Below, piece by piece: positions 11,401 to 18,617 of a DNA stretch of 49,401 nucleotides; positions within the stretch are counted from its first letter, which is position 1; each line of letters opens with the position of its first letter. The notes under the pieces were generated by a model, which saw only the letters and a list, made by a program, of their open reading frames with translations, was not told where the DNA came from and searched no databases. The stretch is from Candidatus Puniceispirillum sp. (lineage in GTDB: Bacteria > Pseudomonadota > Alphaproteobacteria > Puniceispirillales > Puniceispirillaceae), in contig JAOEVD010000017.1 of the NCBI GenBank assembly GCA_028383305.1, forward strand, positions 1 to 49,401. Direction: 5' to 3'. Both the position numbers and the translations under genes were made by a program.

Positions 11401-11903
11401 AATGGCACACCAGCGGCAATGAAGGTTTGTTCGGACTGATAGGCAAGGGTTGATGATTTGCCTGTGGCATCATCGCCAACCGCCAATACCATGCCGCCAT
11501 ATTTGGCAACGCCGCCCATATTGGCATGGCGAATGGCGTCAAGTGCGCGATCAAGGCCCGGCCCCTTGCCATACCAAAGGCCAAACACCCCATCAATTTC
11601 GGGCTGATCATAAAGATGGATATGCTGGCTTCCCCAGATTGCGGTTGCCGCCAGCTCTTCATTGATTGCTGGCTGGAATGTCACCCCGTCTTTTTCCAGC
11701 AGGTCAAGATTGCGATTTAATTCGAGGTCGAGCCCGCCAAGTGGCGACCCTGGATAACCACTGACAAGGCCACGGCTATTGATTCCCTGTTCGCGGTCAA
11801 GACGCGCCTGCTCGAGAAGTAGGCGCACCAAGGCTTGAGTTCCAGTCATGTAAGCTGGCCCATGATCCTTTGTGTAGCAATCCAGAAGTTTTATTTTATC
11901 CAT
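8451..11903 (-). CDS. Indolepyruvate:ferredoxin oxidoreductase family, fused subunits
   Basis: A 1,150-residue fusion of the alpha, beta and gamma modules of 2-oxoacid (arylpyruvate) ferredoxin oxidoreductases, which decarboxylate 2-oxoacids to acyl-CoA using TPP and iron-sulfur clusters. The N-terminal pyrimidine-binding module carries GLVSGYPGSPLGGLD. The TPP/beta module begins near WYCAGCPHNSS and continues through GMGIGCHSISG and GGEGAFWIG. A Cys cluster follows (CEGCGDCAVKSNC ... CLNGFCPS). The gamma Rossmann-like module starts at FIAGIGGTGVSTLAG. Fused forms of this length occur in aerobic proteobacteria. I chose the second ATG (MDKIKLLD); the frame also opens at 11921. Neither start has a clear ribosome binding site. 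Confidence 0.9.
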   Translation of the reverse strand: MDKIKLLDCYTKDHGPAYMTGTQALVRLLLEQARLDREQGINSRGLVSGYPGSPLGGLDLELNRNLDLLEKDGVTFQPAINEELAATAIWGSQHIHLYDQPEIDGVFGLWYGKGPGLDRALDAIRHANMGGVAKYGGMVLAVGDDATGKSSTLAYQSEQTFIAAGVPFFYPRSIHDIIPMGLQAFALSRLAGCCVGMKIVVDTADASSIIDLNRIRPKITANDELGPVHIGRHDLALVREDRLFNLRLPAVCRFQKAQNINSMIGSKPAIGKLGIMTVGKTTYEVNDALASLGIDDPAKAGIGLFSVVMPWPIDPASLVDFAQYYDEVMVVEEKRPIVEDQVARAVVNLAERAVITGKLAPDGSRLLPETGEITHAILMTAIGERANAHGIAMRPIIKAEVTSADLPKIAARTPWYCAGCPHNSSTKLPDGEIVGMGIGCHSISGFLTPDIITNFTQMGGEGAFWIGRAPFSSHHHSFQNIGDGTYAHSGYLGIRAAVAAGVNITFKILYNGAVAMTGGQTVEGGQPPWVISRQLAAEGVVKIAVVSDAPDALLTGANWASNCQFYDRQDMLPLQQELKSIAGVTAIIYVQGCATELRRKRKRGLIADKTETIIINDAVCEGCGDCAVKSNCVAVKPLMRPEGEKRQIDQSLCNKDMSCLNGFCPSFVTVKKAGGSDASTPSKTHIKPAFPEDITLPMPPPASGDICNIFIAGIGGTGVSTLAGILIMAARVDGIAGTAVNQTGLSQKNGGVTSQIRLARDQSLDGHMVRLPSHEADFLIGCDAVVAANDMVLGLLNKTQSHAILNDNIDPVGVAGVGIGSIVDMPLVMTRLGTVMDPDRIVKWAISSLANQLFGSTTSSNIIMLGWALQKGFIPLGIDAVEAALRLNGTSLENNLSALRWGRLLAHAPDKLFACLDAITTIPQNEAALTDPDRAIAYFTAQLTSYQNAAYAARYESIITQFMARLRSQDSLSSDTGVAAARALYRAMAIKDEYEVARHLTSSDFTARIDAVAGDDAAISYHLAPPMLAWLKARDGSPRKIRFGRWLTPYLRGLARLSWLRDSWADPFGYATDRRAERAYRELVIDWLDTLGMAASPDQQDQIKTALELMLKIRGYGHVRAANHSRYAPQITAIIEQISTLPPPIGMAAE

Positions 11904-12098
11904 CAGGGAACAATTAAACATAAATTTGGATTAACTATAAAGTGATTATTAGAATCGAGTTGTCTTTAAACTTCACTTTTAAATTCGAAAAGCTTTGCAT
12001 GGCGCATATGCTAAAATATGTCTAAGAATAATATTCATCGATAGCACCTACATTTCTTTTTTGTTTTTTGACCTCATACAGTGCCGGAAGATTCAATC

Positions 12099-12980
12099 AT
12101 GACAATAAGATCTGAACCGCTGAAGGCAACAGTTTGGATGATTGGGGCGATGGTGTCATTTAGTTTGATGGCGGTTTCAGGGCGAGAGCTTGCAACCAGC
12201 TTGAACACTTTTGAGATAATGCTGTATCGGTCTATAATTGGCCTTTTGATTGTTTTAGTTATTGGCTTTTTTGCTAAAACCCTTAATGAAATCAGGTGTG
12301 ACCGCCTTGGTCTGCATTTGTTCCGAAACTTGGCTCATTTTTCTGGACAAAATTTATGGTTTTTAGCTGTTGCTTACATTCCATTTTCACAACTTTTTGC
12401 ATTAGAGTTTTCCACACCAATCTGGGTTGCGTTATTTGCTCCTTTATTTTTGGGCGAGGCCTTAACAAGGCAGCGTGTTTTAACTGTTATATTAGGATTT
12501 GCAGGTGTATTGATCGTTGCTAGGCCAGATATGGAACAAATTGATTTTGCAATTATTGCAGCGGTTGCTTGTGCTATCTGTTTTGCCGGCTCTATGATGG
12601 CGACTAAAAAGCTGACAAACGATCAATCCATTACATGTATTCTTTTTTGGCTGACCTTAATGCAGCTTTTCATGGGCCTTATGGCAACGTTTTTTATGGG
12701 TATGAACACCTTTCCAGAAGGCATTGATATCATATGGGTTGTGATCGTGGGTATCGGTGGTTTGATGGCTCATTTTTGTATCACCAATGCACTGGCACTT
12801 GCTCCAGCCATTGTTGTCATCCCCCTAGACTTCATGCGTTTGCCATTAATTAGTGTGATTGGCTTTTTGATTTATGGTGAGGCCTTTGAGCTACCAATTC
12901 TTTTGGGCGCAGGGATTATTTTCATCGCAATTTTGTTAAATTTGAAAGCTGAAAAGCAGCGTCAGTCTAAGCTGGCCTAA
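12099..12980 (+). CDS. DMT-superfamily (EamA) permease
   Basis: An inner-membrane transporter of the drug/metabolite family with two five-helix EamA repeats, about ten hydrophobic segments over 293 residues. The first repeat ends near GFAGVLIVARPD and the second near the C-terminal LLGAGIIFIAILLNLKAEK. The ATG was preferred over an upstream in-frame GTG because GGAAG lies eight bases before it. The substrate is unknown; relatives export amino acids or other metabolites. It opens the A+T-richer accessory block and is co-directional with the GMC oxidoreductase 128 bases downstream. Confidence 0.88.
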   Translation: MTIRSEPLKATVWMIGAMVSFSLMAVSGRELATSLNTFEIMLYRSIIGLLIVLVIGFFAKTLNEIRCDRLGLHLFRNLAHFSGQNLWFLAVAYIPFSQLFALEFSTPIWVALFAPLFLGEALTRQRVLTVILGFAGVLIVARPDMEQIDFAIIAAVACAICFAGSMMATKKLTNDQSITCILFWLTLMQLFMGLMATFFMGMNTFPEGIDIIWVVIVGIGGLMAHFCITNALALAPAIVVIPLDFMRLPLISVIGFLIYGEAFELPILLGAGIIFIAILLNLKAEKQRQSKLA

Positions 12981-13108
12981 ATGGTGTTATTTAATAGCTG
13001 TGTTTGTCTGGGACTAATGAATGTGATCTGCAAATCAGACTTGTCACTTTAAGACTGATTAGTCACTATCATATGCTAAGAGCCTTATTTGAGTTTGAAA
13101 GCAGATTA

Positions 13109-14728
13109 ATGTCAGAAAAATATGATTATGTGATTGTTGGTGCTGGCAGTGCTGGGTGTGTTCTAGCAAATCGCTTGACTGCATGTGGTACCTATAAGGT
13201 TTGTCTTTTGGAAGCAGGTCCGCCTGATTGGAATCCGATGATCCATATCCCTGCTGGTTTCATCAAAACGCTGGTCAATCCATCAGTAAATTGGATGTAT
13301 CAAAGTGAGGCTAGTAAAGGAACGAACGGCCGTACAATTCCAATGCCTCGCGGCAAAGTTCTCGGTGGGTCAAGTTCAATCAACGGCTTGATTTTTAACC
13401 GTGGTCAAAAGATGGATTTTGACGTCTGGGCGCAAAAAGGAAATCGGGGCTGGTCATATGATGACGTGCTTCCTTATTTTCGCCGTTATGAGTCCCACGA
13501 GGATAGCCCAGATGCGAGCTATCGAGGCCAGACGGGGGAAATGAAGATAACCAACCTTGCGTGGCGCGACCCACTTTGTGAAGCTTTTATTGAAGGTGCT
13601 GAAAGCATTGGGATACCGAGGAATCCAGATTATAACGGTGCTTACCAAGAGGGCACCTCTTATGTTCAACGCACCGCCACTGGCAAATTACGAATGAGCT
13701 CAGCTCGCGCCTTTCTGAAGCCGGCACGCAATCGTTCTAACCTTCATGTCATTACCAACGCACATGCAACAAAAATTTTACTGGATGGTAAGCGGGCAAT
13801 TGGTGTTGCTTATAATCGAGGTGGAGCTAATGGCCGCCCAGATCAGGTTTATGCGGGTCGTGAGGTAATTATTGCTGGCGGCACAATCAACTCACCACAA
13901 TTACTTCAGTTATCAGGAATTGGGCCAGGGAAGCTTTTGAATGAGCTTGGTATTGAGGTGAGGCATGAATTGTCTGGTGTTGGTGAAAATTTGCGTGATC
14001 ATTACGGCACGCGTCTGACTGCTCGAGCAAAAAATGTAAAAACTATAAATGAACTCGCTCGTGGCCCAAAATTGATTGGTCAAATCGCCAAGTATTTTTT
14101 AGGAAGGCGTTCTATTCTTGAGTTAGGGCCAACCCTGGTTTACTGCTTTTGGCATTCGGATGAAACTGTTCGTAGTGCTGATCTTCAAGTGAGCTTTACG
14201 CCTGCTAGCTATAAGGAAGGTTTGCAAGCCTGGCTTGATGATGAACCGGGATTCACCCTTGCCACTTGGCAACAACGTCCTGAAAGTCTTGGTTATGTTC
14301 GCGCAAAGAGTAGCGACCCTTTCGTCAAACCCTTGATACAGCCAAATTATTTGGCGAGTGAGGAAGACCGACGTGTACTGCTAGCTGGTATTAAACTAAG
14401 CCGCCGACTTATGAATACTGAACCATTAGCGCCTTATTTTGATTATGAGGGCTATCCAGGTGCGCATATTCAAAGTGACGATGAATTACTGGACGTAGCT
14501 CGCCAGCGAAGCACTACAGTCTACCACCTTATGGGAACTTGTCGGATGGCGCCAGAGACGGATCCAACTGCAGTGGTCGATGATCAATTGCGGGTTCATG
14601 GCATGCAAAACTTGCGTGTTATTGATGCCTCTATAATGCCAACTATGCTTTCGGCAAATTTGAATGCTGGTGTTTTGATGATTGCAGAGAAAGGCGCTGA
14701 TTTGGTGCTTGGCAAACCACCACTTTAA
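13109..14728 (+). CDS. GMC-family FAD oxidoreductase (choline dehydrogenase-like)
   Basis: An FAD-dependent alcohol dehydrogenase of the glucose-methanol-choline family, 539 residues. The dinucleotide-binding motif VIVGAGSAGCVLANRL is at the N-terminus. GMC signature 1 is GGSSSINGLIFNRG and signature 2 is AGGTINSPQLLQLSGIG. The C-terminal catalytic region contains YHLMGTCRM with the expected His, then SANLNAGVLMIAEKGA where most members have SANTNAPT. An upstream TTG gives a longer frame, but the ATG at MSEKYDY places the FAD motif at the usual distance. Related enzymes oxidise choline, polyethylene glycol or other primary alcohols. Neither a betaine-aldehyde dehydrogenase nor betI is beside it, so choline is not assured. 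Confidence 0.92.
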   Translation: MSEKYDYVIVGAGSAGCVLANRLTACGTYKVCLLEAGPPDWNPMIHIPAGFIKTLVNPSVNWMYQSEASKGTNGRTIPMPRGKVLGGSSSINGLIFNRGQKMDFDVWAQKGNRGWSYDDVLPYFRRYESHEDSPDASYRGQTGEMKITNLAWRDPLCEAFIEGAESIGIPRNPDYNGAYQEGTSYVQRTATGKLRMSSARAFLKPARNRSNLHVITNAHATKILLDGKRAIGVAYNRGGANGRPDQVYAGREVIIAGGTINSPQLLQLSGIGPGKLLNELGIEVRHELSGVGENLRDHYGTRLTARAKNVKTINELARGPKLIGQIAKYFLGRRSILELGPTLVYCFWHSDETVRSADLQVSFTPASYKEGLQAWLDDEPGFTLATWQQRPESLGYVRAKSSDPFVKPLIQPNYLASEEDRRVLLAGIKLSRRLMNTEPLAPYFDYEGYPGAHIQSDDELLDVARQRSTTVYHLMGTCRMAPETDPTAVVDDQLRVHGMQNLRVIDASIMPTMLSANLNAGVLMIAEKGADLVLGKPPL

Positions 14729-14735
14729 GGGTTTT

Positions 14736-14753
14736 TGCAAAATCATTTTTGCA
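14736..14753. terminator. Possible bidirectional terminator
   Basis: A 7-bp A/T-rich hairpin (TGCAAAA/TTTTGCA, 4-base loop) with flanking T runs lies between the convergent ends of the GMC oxidoreductase and the hydroxyisobutyrate dehydrogenase. The stem is weak, so the call is tentative. Confidence 0.35.
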
Positions 14754-15644
14754 CTATTGATCTTTACTGCGTGAAGTGAGGGATTGGAGTATTGCAGAAA
14801 AATCTAGCGCTCCGCCTTTGCTTGATTTAACAAAATCTTGATATAATTCCAAAGCAAGTTGACCGGTTCTGATTGGTGTGCCGTGGATTGTTGCGGCTTC
14901 TTGAGAAAGCATCAAATCTTTCAGCATTAAAGAAGCTGAAAAACCAGGTAAGTAATCATTGTCAGATGGGCTTTCTGGTCCAACTCCAGATGCTGGACAA
15001 TAGGTGCTCATTGACCAGCTATTGCCTGATGAGGTGCTGACAACGTCAAAAAGCTTTTGCCGGTCTAGTGCCAAATCATCAGCAAGAGCAAAGGCTTCAC
15101 ATGTTGCTATCATGGTAACACCGAGGATCATATTATTACAAATTTTGGCGGCCTGTCCGGCGCCGTCAGCACCACAATGAATAACACGTTTACCCATAAT
15201 TTTGAAAAGTGGGTTTCCTATGGCAAAGCTATCTTCACTGCCACCAACCATAAAAGTGAGTGTGCCTGCGCCCGCGCCGCTGACACCACCTGAGACTGGA
15301 GCGTCAAGCACGTGAATGGCCGCATTTTTTAGCAGTGTAGCCACCTGCCTTGTAGTATTTATATCAACTGTTGAGCAATCAATAAAACATGATCCCTTCG
15401 GCATAACAGAAATGATTGCTTCTACAACCTTGATAAGCGCTTCACCATTGGGAAGCATTGTTATGACAACGTCCTGTTCGCGGGCTGCTGTTAAAATGTC
15501 TTTGGAAAAACTCATTTTTACTTCTGATAAAGCAGCCATAGCGCTCTCCATTACATCATAACCAGTGATGTCGTGTCCTGATGCCACAAGTCGTTTCACC
15601 ATTGGAGCGCCCATATTACCTAGTCCAATAAACCCAATTTTCAT
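14754..15644 (-). CDS. mmsB: 3-hydroxyisobutyrate dehydrogenase-like beta-hydroxyacid dehydrogenase
   Basis: An NAD(P)-dependent beta-hydroxyacid dehydrogenase, 296 residues. The N-terminus has the Rossmann motif IGFIGLGNMGAPMVKRL. The substrate-binding loop reads DAPVSGGVSGAGAGTLTFMVGG. The catalytic Lys is in GAGQAAKICNNMILG. The C-terminal segment PASGVGPESPSDNDYLPGFSAS (shown in part by its PGFSASLMLKDL) is characteristic of true 3-hydroxyisobutyrate dehydrogenases of valine breakdown. AAGGAG lies seven bases before the ATG. It is divergent from the gamma-glutamyltransferase gene. No other valine-degradation gene is nearby, so a related substrate remains possible. Confidence 0.88.
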   Translation of the reverse strand: MKIGFIGLGNMGAPMVKRLVASGHDITGYDVMESAMAALSEVKMSFSKDILTAAREQDVVITMLPNGEALIKVVEAIISVMPKGSCFIDCSTVDINTTRQVATLLKNAAIHVLDAPVSGGVSGAGAGTLTFMVGGSEDSFAIGNPLFKIMGKRVIHCGADGAGQAAKICNNMILGVTMIATCEAFALADDLALDRQKLFDVVSTSSGNSWSMSTYCPASGVGPESPSDNDYLPGFSASLMLKDLMLSQEAATIHGTPIRTGQLALELYQDFVKSSKGGALDFSAILQSLTSRSKDQ

Positions 15645-15730
15645 TTTTTTCTCCTTACCATCACCTCACGCTGCTTATATGGCTGGTGATATTATATTGC
15701 TCAAATAAGCCTAGGTACTGTATTACTCTG

Positions 15731-15755
15731 ACCTCAAGTTGTTTTTGAGGTTTTA
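15731..15755 (+). promoter_or_regulatory. Hairpin in the divergent region upstream of ggt
   Basis: A 7-bp perfect inverted repeat (ACCTCAA/TTGAGGT, 7-base loop) is followed by TTTTAT just before the ggt ribosome binding site. It could be an operator for the divergent pair or an attenuator-like leader hairpin. Confidence 0.3.
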
Positions 15756-15770
15756 TTATGAGGAAATGTG

Positions 15771-17366
15771 ATGCGTAGTTTACAACGGCCGGGTCGGTCA
15801 CCAGTTCTAGCCCCAAATGGGATGGCTAGCACGTCTAATCCCTTATCAACTCAGGCTGCGGTCACAGTTCTTCAAAATGGCGGAAATGCAATGGACGCAG
15901 CCATAGCTGCAAGTGCCGTACAAGCGGTTGTCGAGCCAGAATCTACAGGTATTGGTGGTGACTGCTTCTGCCTTTATTCAGAAGCTGGAAGAGACAAGGT
16001 TATTGCCTTGAATGGATCTGGACGTGCGCCGATGAGTTTAACCGCTGATTGGTTGTTGGCACAGGGAATCAAAGAGATTCCTCAACAATCCCCTCATGCA
16101 GTGACAGTGCCAACAGCAATTGATGCTTGGGTACAATTGAACCGCGATTATGGAAAAAAATCGCTTGGCGATCTTCTTCAGCCAGCAATTGGCTATGCCC
16201 GCGACGGATTTCCGATTGGTCAACGAGTTGAAGCAGATTTTGCTGCAAGTCGCGAGCTAATTTTGGGTGATGCTGACTTGAGTGCGTTATACCTTAAAAA
16301 TGGTGAAAATTATAAAATGGGTGATCGGTTTATTAATAAAAACCTCTCCAAAGCATTGGAGGCTGTTGCAAAAAATGGCCGCGCTGGATTTTATGAAGGC
16401 TGGGTAGCAGACGATATTTTAACCAAGCTAAACACACTTGGTGGTTTGCACACACAAGCTGATCTTGACTCGGCATTGGCAAATTATGTTACCCCGATTA
16501 AAACCAACTTCCGTGGTTATGATATTTGGGAATGCCCACCAAATGGGCAAGGCGTCATAGCCTTGATGTTGCTAAACATTATGTCCGGTGTAGATAAGTT
16601 TGGTGATCATCCTATTTCTGTTGAACGTATTCACCATGAGATTGAAGCAGGCCGAATAGCTTATCGTGATCGAAACCTATATTTGTCTGATCCGGAGTTT
16701 TCTGCCATGCCGATTGATGACATGTTAAGTCAGGAGACAGCTGATCTCATCCGCGCTCAAATTAACCCAAATAGGGCACTTGATAAACTTCCTGAAACCA
16801 CACTTCCTAAGCATAAAAGTACAGTTTACATCAGTGTTGTTGATAAAGATCGGAATGCATGTAGTTTTATAAACACTGTGTTTCATAATTTTGGTGCCGG
16901 TATTCTTGCGCCAAAATCAGGTGTCATTTTGCAAAACCGTGGCCAGGGATTTGTAGTTGAGCCAGGTCATCCAAATTGTATTGAACCTGGCAAACGCCCG
17001 CTGCATACGATCATTCCGGGCATGGCCACTAAAGATGGTAAAACCGTAATGCCATTTGGCGTTATGGGCGGTGAATATCAGGCGTTCGGCCATATGCAGT
17101 TTTTGACTCGTCTTTTCGATTATGGGATGGATATTCAAGAGGCGCAGGATATGCCGCGCTTTATGCCGGACCCGTTTAGTGATGTTGTCGAGGTTGAAGA
17201 GCCAATTAGTGATGAAATCTGTGAAGCATTGCGTGCACTTGGGCACAACATTCAGCCAGCTAGCAAGCCTATCGGCGGCTCGCAAGCAATCTTTATTGAT
17301 TGGGATACAGATTTATTAACTGCTGGGTCTGACCCACGCAAAGATGGATGCGCCATTGGCTATTAA
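15771..17366 (+). CDS. ggt: Gamma-glutamyltransferase family hydrolase
   Basis: An N-terminal-nucleophile enzyme that cleaves gamma-glutamyl bonds or transfers the glutamyl group; it would self-cleave into two subunits. The family start MASTSNPLST, the GGNAMDAAIAA segment and GIGGDCFCL are present. The predicted nucleophile is Thr near residue 351 in KSTVYISVVD, aligned with the TTHYSVVD of E. coli. Later segments are EPGKRPLHTIIPGM and GVMGGEYQAFGHMQ. Length is 531. GAGGA six bases before the ATG decides the start over an upstream GTG. No export signal is visible, unlike the periplasmic E. coli enzyme, so a cytoplasmic role on an imported substrate is likely. Confidence 0.92.
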   Translation: MRSLQRPGRSPVLAPNGMASTSNPLSTQAAVTVLQNGGNAMDAAIAASAVQAVVEPESTGIGGDCFCLYSEAGRDKVIALNGSGRAPMSLTADWLLAQGIKEIPQQSPHAVTVPTAIDAWVQLNRDYGKKSLGDLLQPAIGYARDGFPIGQRVEADFAASRELILGDADLSALYLKNGENYKMGDRFINKNLSKALEAVAKNGRAGFYEGWVADDILTKLNTLGGLHTQADLDSALANYVTPIKTNFRGYDIWECPPNGQGVIALMLLNIMSGVDKFGDHPISVERIHHEIEAGRIAYRDRNLYLSDPEFSAMPIDDMLSQETADLIRAQINPNRALDKLPETTLPKHKSTVYISVVDKDRNACSFINTVFHNFGAGILAPKSGVILQNRGQGFVVEPGHPNCIEPGKRPLHTIIPGMATKDGKTVMPFGVMGGEYQAFGHMQFLTRLFDYGMDIQEAQDMPRFMPDPFSDVVEVEEPISDEICEALRALGHNIQPASKPIGGSQAIFIDWDTDLLTAGSDPRKDGCAIGY

Positions 17367-17414
17367 AACCTAAGAGACAAATTGATAAGTGCTGAGTTAT
17401 TTAGAAAAGATTGT

Positions 17415-18554
17415 CTAATTGGCAGTCTTTTCTATATCGAGAATTATGTGGACATAGTCCATTGCATGACCGATTGGGTTTGCCGCAACCTCGTCACGAT
17501 AGGCCTTATAAAAACGATCAATAATTTGCAGGCTTTCATCGTCACTTCGATCAGAAATTGCTGTTCTGAAAACCGTTTCAGACCAAGATCGCATGGTTGG
17601 AATAAGGCTATCGGCGTATTCAGCGTTTGTCATCGATCCACCAGATCCACCGGCTTTTATGAATGCTGCTTGATAGGGGCATTTTGTGAGTTTGCTGTGA
17701 CAGGATTTTAGCACCAAACCGGCTTTACTGACTGGACTTTGTGGGTCATTGAAGGGCGCACAAAACTCGTTAATATTGCGGTAGTATTGTGCAAATGTTG
17801 CCTTTTCATATTCAACTTTGGTGATAGTGTTGTCCTGATATAGGGCATTCCAATGTTTGTGAAACTGGTCAAACATATGAACCCCGCCAGTATTGCCTAG
17901 ATAGCGCCCCTTTTCGTCTATGCCAAAATTAAGCGCAATAAAACGACCTCCTGGAACCAGCTCAGCAGCGCGGGCAAGCAAAATGTTTTGCCAATCAAGT
18001 GCCGCTTGCTCTGCAAAGGCTGCATTACTCGTATGATCGGCTCTTGCGGCATGCACATGTTTTGGAATTTCCAGCGGTTTGACTGAAACATAATGCATGG
18101 CGGTAGCGCTAAACCCTAAATGCAGGGATTCACTCGCCATTAGTTGTTGGTGAAAACCGGTTCCACACCCATGCACAAAAACATTCTCATGATGCTTTTG
18201 ATAGGCATGGGTTGGGCTGCCTTGCATACCTTGCATCATTCTGAACAGGGTTGAAAAATCATTACTTGCAAGGTCGGTATAGAGTATTTCAATTTGCCGG
18301 TTATCCCCGGACTTGCGGAGCATTTCTATAACCGTACTCCACATTTGTTGGCTAGTACCACCATCAGCGGCGCCAAAATCTGCAAGTCGTAGGCTTTCTG
18401 CATCGGAAAGAGTCTCAAGTGCCGTCAGCACCAGTTCTCTTGCATCATTAATGACATCCCGTGCACCTGCGGTTCGCTCAGAATAATAACCTGCACCTCG
18501 CATGGCCAAAACGGCTTGGGTATTTATACCCCCACTGTCACTTTGGTTTGACAC
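17415..18554 (-). CDS. SABATH-type SAM-dependent carboxyl methyltransferase
   Basis: A 379-residue member of the family best known from plant salicylate, jasmonate and caffeine methyltransferases, which methylate carboxyl groups or ring nitrogens. The N-terminal AMRGAGYYSERT matches the family MxGGxGxxSY start. The SAM-binding DFGAADGGTSQQ is at residues 59-70. YTDLASNDFSTLFRMM (about 92-107) corresponds to the plant NDLPxNDFNxxF element. VPGGRFIALNFGIDEKGR and the mid-protein FSATAMHYVS match the LVPGG and SLHWLS elements. It begins with GTG behind a GGAG, 63 bases after the TRAP permease and in the same direction, with no visible terminator between. It is therefore probably the last gene of the TRAP operon. 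The substrate is unknown; an imported carboxylate is a natural guess. Confidence 0.85.
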   Translation of the reverse strand: MSNQSDSGGINTQAVLAMRGAGYYSERTAGARDVINDARELVLTALETLSDAESLRLADFGAADGGTSQQMWSTVIEMLRKSGDNRQIEILYTDLASNDFSTLFRMMQGMQGSPTHAYQKHHENVFVHGCGTGFHQQLMASESLHLGFSATAMHYVSVKPLEIPKHVHAARADHTSNAAFAEQAALDWQNILLARAAELVPGGRFIALNFGIDEKGRYLGNTGGVHMFDQFHKHWNALYQDNTITKVEYEKATFAQYYRNINEFCAPFNDPQSPVSKAGLVLKSCHSKLTKCPYQAAFIKAGGSGGSMTNAEYADSLIPTMRSWSETVFRTAISDRSDDESLQIIDRFYKAYRDEVAANPIGHAMDYVHIILDIEKTAN

Positions 18555-18617
18555 ACGTTATCTCCACTATTTTATCTTTTTAAGTATAAATTGCTGACGG
18601 GTCTCGCGCGATTTACA

